8,104 nucleotides of DNA. It comes from Halanaerobiales bacterium. GTDB taxonomy: Bacteria > Bacillota_F > Halanaerobiia > Halanaerobiales > DTU029. A program made the translations under genes and the position numbers. The stretch spans positions 1 to 8,104 of the forward strand of contig JADQBV010000145.1 of assembly GCA_016278415.1 (NCBI GenBank), given 5' to 3'. Every line of letters begins with the position of its first letter. Positions within the stretch are counted from its first letter, which is position 1. Below, piece after piece: positions 4,901 through 8,104 of this stretch. The notes below the pieces were generated by a model, which was not told the DNA's origin, did not search any database, and saw only the letters and a program-made list of their open reading frames with translations.

Positions 4901-7389
4901 ATTTATTTGAAGAAATCAAAGTTAGTTATTCTGCTGAAGAGGGTTTAGAGAGATTTGCATCTAGCTATAGCAATACACCTAATATAGATAATTATTTGGA
5001 ACGTTACCATTTAATAAAAGGTTTTCTGGAAGAAGGTTATCAAAAATTAATTAATATGAGGAACTATTTAAATCAAATCCCAGATCAATTTCCTGATAGA
5101 GGAAATTTCCCTGAAATCGTAAAACTAAAAAAGGAATTGTTAGAGAGTATAGAAGACCAGGCTATTGTTTTTACTGAAGGTTTTTTGGAAGGGGTACTTG
5201 ATAGGTTTGAGTATTTAAAACAGCTTTATACAGAAGAATATTATACAGAACATCAGAAAAATCTTTCTGGAGAAAGATTTAAACTATATAATAATATTGA
5301 AAACAGAAAAGACTATCAGGTCTTAAGTAGATTATCAGATATTGAATTGATCTCTGTTAAGGATGACCTGATCAAGGTACAACGCATGGTAACTCGTGTA
5401 GTAAGACAGGGTTGCAGTAAATTGAATAGAGAGGCTCTGAATAGGAGTCCTTTATGTACCTGTGGTTTTAAGCCAGGTGAACAGATTGATTATGTATCAT
5501 TAGAGGAAATCCATAGTGTAATTGCACGGGGGATAGCCCAGTATTTAAAGGCTTTAGATAATAGTGATTATAGAGGAAAAATTGATAATTATTTAAGTAA
5601 TATGGAGGCTGTTGGTGAAAAGAGGTTCGCTCGCCCTGTTAGAGAACTATTGGAGTTTGCTTTACTGAACCTATCTGAGATTAATACTGATATTATTGAG
5701 AAAATATATAAAATCTTAAATCGAAATATAATTAATAGGATTAATCAGGCCCTTGGTGATAGTATTTCAATGCATGAGAGGAATCTGGATCAATTATATG
5801 AAAATCTAGTTGGTAGGAGTTTTGCTATTGACCAGTTGAAGCAGATATTTAATGATTGGCTTGAGGAAGACCGATCTTTAGATAAAAATAGTTATGTTAA
5901 AATCATAGCTAATGATAGCAGAAAGACAAATAATAATAAAAATAATAATGATCAAATAATTGAGAACTACCTTGAGGAGTATTATCCCGAATTGTTACCA
6001 TATTATGACCAATTAGGTGAAGAGGCATTTTCATTGTTTATTGCGATTGTTATCTGGTATGATAAATATGATGTCAGTTTAGATGATTTTAGGGATATCA
6101 TTAATTTTCCACTGGAGTTATTTAACGATATTAATAAAAATACAGTTTATCAGGTATGGGAAAGGCTTAGTGAAGATGACAATATAAATGTTGAGGCTAG
6201 AATAAGGCATAATATTAACAGGCAGATGAATAACAATAATATAGTTCAACAATTAATTAAGATAATTCCTATGTCTGATTTTGAAGATATGATTCGAGTG
6301 TTAGAACAGGAATTTATATCTTATGAGCTTGTTCGTCAAGTTCTTGTAATTATGATTAAGAGAACTGAAAAGGGTTTAACAGGAAAAAGTATATCTTTAT
6401 ATATAGAGCGTTTAGAACAGGCTTTAGTAAATATAGCTAATGATGAAGTAGCGGTTTATCTGGAATTGGCTAAAAGCTATCTGAAATTACGTTTTTCTCT
6501 ATTTATCTTGGAAGCTAAGGAAAAACCGGAAACAACAAAAGATTGGAATGACTTATATCGTGAGCATTTATCTCATTTGGAATACAGTCTCTCAAAATTG
6601 TTTAACTTAGCTAAAAGTATAGATTTACTGGGAAAAATACCTACTAATGCACTATCTGACAAAGTACAGGAGATATTAAATGATTATATGAAAGATTTCT
6701 ATGACTTTAGTAAAACTAATCTGTTCAGGATAAATGAACAAGCGTCAGAATATCTGCAGAGAGAGGTACAATATGTTGATGATCTAGATTTATCTGAATT
6801 AATATTGGAAAGGTATCATGAAATGATTAAAAGGATTAATAATCAGGGAAATACATGCATTCTCCTAGATGGAATGAGGCAAGACACTTGGAATTTGATT
6901 AAACCTGAATTGTTTAGTAGTTTAGATTTACGGGTCATTAAAGAAGGTTTACTTTATGCTAATCTTCCTACTAATACAGAGACTCAGCTTGCTAGGTTAA
7001 AGGAAAGTGGCTTTAGGGGTGATATTATTACTCCTGAGGAATATCTCCAGAGAAAGGGCGATTTTAATATCGGGGATAATAATATTAGTAAAAATGATGG
7101 TATAATAAGGGAAATGATAAAGTTCTCATATGTTGATGATAAAGTGCATACTTCTAAAGAAGACTATAGTCAATTTATGGAAGAGATTAGATTCCAAACT
7201 GGAAATAGATTGATACCTTTTTTGGAAAAGCTTCCGGTACGAACTATGATATTGATAGTATCGGATCATGGTTATCGGATCAACCATCAGTTTAAGAAAA
7301 ATGAAAAATATGATTCACCTAGATATTTACACGGAGGGGATTCCCCTCAAGAAGTTATAGTGCCATGGGCAATGTTGTATAAGATATAA
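1969..7389 (+). CDS. BrxC/PglY-like P-loop ATPase fused to a C-terminal PglZ phosphatase-fold domain
   Basis: This is a single 1806-aa polypeptide. Residues 1-380 form a P-loop ATPase: Walker A GNYGSGKS (64-71), Walker B IILIDE ending D225-E226, a sensor-like strand WIMATLQE (260-267), then RYPARFHLTGTHIQEIV (286-302) and NPRAITLLDNL (345-355). These features and the long helical body (380 to about 960) resemble BrxC/PglY of BREX and Pgl phage-defence systems. Residues 960-1620 are mostly helical, with a small cysteine cluster (C1149, C1163, C1165). Residues 1625-1806 are a PglZ domain: ILLDGMRQDTW (D1634), LPTNTET (candidate nucleophile T1668 or T1670), VDDKVH (D1723, H1727), IVSDHGYR (D1766, H1767) and HGGDSPQEVIVPW (H1788). 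BrxC/PglY (~1200 aa) and PglZ (~900 aa) are normally separate proteins. Asn-rich inserts occur at 140-190, 1319-1328 and 1412-1425. The frame is unbroken. A defence role is inferred from domain content and the TPR partner. Confidence 0.85.
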   Translation: MTQIGDLIEVPPVKTVIQMGDIENPELRSFLTESFLLTDEVKQVLESFLSNIISEQGKGFFLEGNYGSGKSHLLTVISLLLSHQESWQPLLIQDNISEMLVDYKNKINDINYLVVNISLVEHSSREHLEDIVNTQIIDSINKGQNALYDNKAHNRNNNDKSVNYYDGNTDTESNDKLHKVNRNNNDIGDNILSINEEDYKRKEFYNNLSGFLADSDYQGLIILIDELSEFLRSKADGRTFNEDIRFLQFLGEFSARENCWIMATLQEGIEKTGEITQEVFGKIKDRYPARFHLTGTHIQEIVSQRLIKLKPGAKEKVMSIYKHYLDSFSDWSVSKEDFLSLYPVNPRAITLLDNLKPLFSQHRGIIDFIHYRLQGDPSRNIIGMLEEPAENMLNPDIIFDHFLDRLRETMETRQYYEKTYRYYEQEISSILTEDEVVIGLKLIKILILLAVSPLEKRYNVSDISHMLLKPVTDLDASVNYEYIDELLKRLYRHGAYLVLEQGDSTMENIYFLDLKADVNLIIDQKTDYIKSNFFSEEQRIFTKVGSLINENYLPLAELLDKPKSIRTVYWQNTERVGHFLLIPMDDITMKTIDYFNDRLVNINSDNGNSDFRDFAIFLAYPLEIEEQKKYIKDVIFPELAAEERSSFCFWIPEKLNGIDLLKNVLARQLLLEEYQDKNGETAFAVREKLEGMLQEDRKNIIGLFRQSFFNGNIIDGNGEQIIDLQEIGILPFNKLIERITGILLENRYPEHVKIAPYQSVINDGQLNKLCQNFLEVGEIDKKIAGAKGLSRIIEDVLNPLGLINNRGQKIRLNVNPGKNPLLKVFFSTLSDERTDIEQIYKFLRKGNYGLSRPQFKVMVFTLLYSGYITAFSDKQKIALSQLNVYKFSRIKYLGYGEIIAEDFQLILKDCSLLPPRFKDQPFSLPLQQDIWSYLTELKREMMDVINNLKVKLTNLTLDEGLEYINHQQLINNLDKVRDLFEEIKVSYSAEEGLERFASSYSNTPNIDNYLERYHLIKGFLEEGYQKLINMRNYLNQIPDQFPDRGNFPEIVKLKKELLESIEDQAIVFTEGFLEGVLDRFEYLKQLYTEEYYTEHQKNLSGERFKLYNNIENRKDYQVLSRLSDIELISVKDDLIKVQRMVTRVVRQGCSKLNREALNRSPLCTCGFKPGEQIDYVSLEEIHSVIARGIAQYLKALDNSDYRGKIDNYLSNMEAVGEKRFARPVRELLEFALLNLSEINTDIIEKIYKILNRNIINRINQALGDSISMHERNLDQLYENLVGRSFAIDQLKQIFNDWLEEDRSLDKNSYVKIIANDSRKTNNNKNNNDQIIENYLEEYYPELLPYYDQLGEEAFSLFIAIVIWYDKYDVSLDDFRDIINFPLELFNDINKNTVYQVWERLSEDDNINVEARIRHNINRQMNNNNIVQQLIKIIPMSDFEDMIRVLEQEFISYELVRQVLVIMIKRTEKGLTGKSISLYIERLEQALVNIANDEVAVYLELAKSYLKLRFSLFILEAKEKPETTKDWNDLYREHLSHLEYSLSKLFNLAKSIDLLGKIPTNALSDKVQEILNDYMKDFYDFSKTNLFRINEQASEYLQREVQYVDDLDLSELILERYHEMIKRINNQGNTCILLDGMRQDTWNLIKPELFSSLDLRVIKEGLLYANLPTNTETQLARLKESGFRGDIITPEEYLQRKGDFNIGDNNISKNDGIIREMIKFSYVDDKVHTSKEDYSQFMEEIRFQTGNRLIPFLEKLPVRTMILIVSDHGYRINHQFKKNEKYDSPRYLHGGDSPQEVIVPWAMLYKI
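2428..2529 (+). repeat. Asn-rich duplicated insert between Walker A and Walker B
   Basis: The segment encodes NRNNND twice (residues 154-159 and 181-186), 81 nt apart, preceded by related DNA (ATAATAAAGCACATAA and ATGATAAACTTCATAA). The flanking residues, about 140-193, are rich in Asn, Asp and Ser and look disordered. The pattern fits an old, diverged in-frame duplication seeded by AAT-rich triplets. A loop here lies within the ATPase core but outside the two nucleotide-binding motifs, so it need not destroy activity. Confidence 0.6.
6841..7386 (+). other. PglZ domain region of the fusion protein
   Basis: Residues 1625-1806 carry the ordered motifs of the alkaline-phosphatase superfamily as seen in PglZ. 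First is a hydrophobic strand ending in Asp (D1634). Next is a Pro-Thr loop with the potential nucleophile (T1668 or T1670). Then come D-x3-H (D1723, H1727), Ser-Asp-His-Gly (D1766, H1767) and His-Gly-Gly followed by EVIVPW (H1788). All expected metal ligands can be placed, which suggests a domain still able to bind two metals. The linker between D1634 and the SDHG motif is short compared with stand-alone PglZ proteins, and the domain runs to the C-terminus with only a few residues beyond VPW. Confidence 0.8.
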
Positions 7390-7433
7390 AGTATAATACT
7401 TTAACTTCGCAGATTAATTTATCGCAAAGAGCC

Positions 7434-7443
7434 TGGTTAACCA
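7434..7443. repeat. 10-bp palindrome TGGTTAACCA
   Basis: This is a perfect palindrome 45 bp downstream of the fusion gene's stop codon. It has no loop and no T tract, so it is not a terminator. It could be a regulator half-site pair or chance. Confidence 0.3.
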
Positions 7444-7458
7444 TGACGTTCTCGATGA

Positions 7459-7635
7459 CCTAATTTCTATGATCCAAGTCGATTCGGTAGTACTGGCCTC
7501 AACAATGCGTTTAAGAAAGAAGAGGGCAGTGAATTATCCATGCGTAATAAAAAAGAGAATTTAGCTGCACTTCATGCGCGGAAGAAAGCTAATTCCATAC
7601 TTTCATCTTTATGTGATGACAATCTTGATATATAA
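7459..7635 (+). pseudogene. Small unexplained open frame, possible gene remnant
   Basis: An open frame of 58 codons begins right after a TGA (7456-7458) and ends at TAA 7633-7635. The first ATG is at 7540, leaving a 31-residue product (MRNKKENLAALHARKKANSI and 11 more residues). The 27 codons upstream read sensibly (YDPSRFGSTGLNN and on) but contain no standard start codon. The GAGGG upstream of the ATG is 13 nt away, too far for a good ribosome binding site. The composition is richer in GC than the neighbours. I do not recognise the protein. It could be the 3' remnant of a decayed gene, part of a small mobile element, or a non-coding island that happens to be open. Confidence 0.3.
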
Positions 7636-7651
7636 ATATCTTATGTATAGT
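7625..7651 (+). promoter_or_regulatory. Weak candidate promoter for mgtC
   Basis: TTGATA (7625-7630, 5/6) and TATAGT (7646-7651, 5/6) lie just upstream of the mgtC ribosome binding site, but the spacing is only 15 bp and the leader would be very short. It is listed because mgtC lies 281 bp past the previous gene and probably has its own promoter. Confidence 0.3.
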
Positions 7652-7670
7652 TTATAGAGGAGTTGGGTTA

Positions 7671-8104
7671 ATGTTAATAGTCAGTATAAAAGTTCTTTTA
7701 ATTGTGTTTTTGTCAGGTGTAATAGGTTGGGATCGAGAAAAACACGGTCGCCCTGCCGGGTTTAGGACACATATATTAGTTGGTATTGGGTCTACTATAA
7801 TAATGATAGTGTCAATCATGTTATTTGAACAATACCCAGAAGCAGATGCTGATCCAGGGCGCATAGCAGCACAAGTTGTAAGTGGTATTGGTTTTTTGGG
7901 TGCAGGAACAATACTTATACAGGGTTCTATTGTCAAAGGCCTGACTACTGCGGCTAGTCTTTGGGCGACAGCTGCTATAGGTTTAGCTGTAGGTGGTGGT
8001 TTCTATTTTGTAGGAGTTATTGCAGCTTTTGTAGTATTTATTTCATTGTTTTTCTTTTCAAGTATAGAATATGGAAAGACAAAAGTAGTAACACAGCAGT
8101 TAAT
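7671..8104 (+). CDS. MgtC/SapB-family membrane protein (3' end beyond window)
   Basis: The first 144 residues of an integral membrane protein are present. Hydrophobic segments lie at about 4-20, 34-53, 69-84, 95-109 and 112-130. MgtC-family signatures are clear: GWDREKHGRPAGFRTHILVG (19-38), DPGRIAAQVVSGIGFLGAGT (61-80) and VKGLTTAASLWATAAIGLAVG (88-108, with the conserved GLTTAA-LW). MgtC of Salmonella supports growth at low Mg2+ and inhibits the F-type ATP synthase; the biochemical role of the wider SapB/MgtC family is unsettled. The start is fixed by AGAGGAG (7656-7662) 8 nt before the ATG. The frame is still open at 8104, so a C-terminal cytoplasmic domain, if any, cannot be seen. No functional link with the upstream operon is evident. 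Confidence 0.93.
   Translation, partial: MLIVSIKVLLIVFLSGVIGWDREKHGRPAGFRTHILVGIGSTIIMIVSIMLFEQYPEADADPGRIAAQVVSGIGFLGAGTILIQGSIVKGLTTAASLWATAAIGLAVGGGFYFVGVIAAFVVFISLFFFSSIEYGKTKVVTQQL

Larger units (their letters stand above)
7390..7670. other. Intergenic region with a GC-richer island
   Basis: Between the fusion gene and mgtC there is no convincing intrinsic terminator. About 45 of the 100 bases at 7431-7530 are G or C, against 14 of 60 at 7081-7140, so a patch of different composition is embedded here. It contains a 10-bp palindrome (7434-7443) and a small open frame (7459-7635). I could not fit a tRNA cloverleaf or a known riboswitch to it. Confidence 0.6.

Noticed and set aside
7334..7348. 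Perfect hairpin GAGGGG-ATT-CCCCTC near the 3' end of the fusion gene, considered as a terminator
   Set aside because: It lies inside the conserved HGGDSP codons, has a 3-nt loop and no T tract after it, so coding constraint explains it.
7403..7426. Possible terminator hairpin after the fusion gene (TTCGCAGATTAATTTATCGC)
   Set aside because: Only three or four pairs form and no T tract follows.
7435..7500. Possible tRNA, suggested by higher GC and GATTCGG resembling a T loop
   Set aside because: No acceptor stem, anticodon arm or D arm can be paired at proper spacing on either strand.
7652..7936. Minus-strand open frame opposite mgtC
   Set aside because: The plus-strand reading has all MgtC signatures and a proper ribosome binding site; the minus frame is its shadow.
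1..8104. CRISPR arrays, insertion-sequence ends or rRNA genes
   Set aside because: No regularly spaced direct repeats of 23 bp or more, no transposase motifs with terminal inverted repeats and no rRNA-like sequence were seen on either strand.

Overview
The window is AT-rich DNA with strong AGGAG-type ribosome binding sites, sigma-A-type promoters and a CtsR heat-shock operator. This points to a low-GC Bacillota (Firmicutes) chromosome. A halanaerobial or clostridial relative is my best guess, but the sequence does not prove it.

Layout. The last 34 codons of an unidentified plus-strand gene end at 107. A perfect 10-bp stem at 149-176 then separates it from a convergent minus-strand hsp20 gene (227-664). 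The hsp20 promoter overlaps a textbook CtsR tandem heptamer (714-730), so it looks like a class III heat-shock gene. The 318-bp divergent intergenic region (665-983) also carries two perfect DnaA-box 9-mers in inverted orientation around a candidate promoter, plus a triplicated ATTGATA-type motif. After it comes a two-gene operon: a 336-aa all-TPR protein (984-1994), then an 1806-aa protein (1969-7389) whose start lies 26 nt inside the TPR gene. A 281-bp region of mixed composition (7390-7670) contains a small unexplained open frame. The window ends in an MgtC/SapB-family membrane protein gene (7671 onward, 3' end missing).

The central feature is the 1806-aa protein. Its N-terminal third is a P-loop ATPase of the BrxC/PglY type (Walker A at residues 64-71, Walker B ending in D225-E226). 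Its last ~180 residues are a PglZ domain of the alkaline-phosphatase superfamily, with plausible metal ligands D1634, D1723, H1727, D1766, H1767 and H1788. In BREX and Pgl phage-defence systems these two activities are encoded by separate genes. Here they are one polypeptide, paired only with a TPR protein. No PglX-type methyltransferase, BrxA, BrxB, BrxL or Lon-like gene is in the window. My inference is a compact, BREX-related two-gene defence or surveillance module in which the TPR protein is scaffold or sensor and the fusion is ATPase plus phosphodiesterase/phosphatase. Hsp20 and MgtC are most likely unrelated neighbours on their own transcripts.
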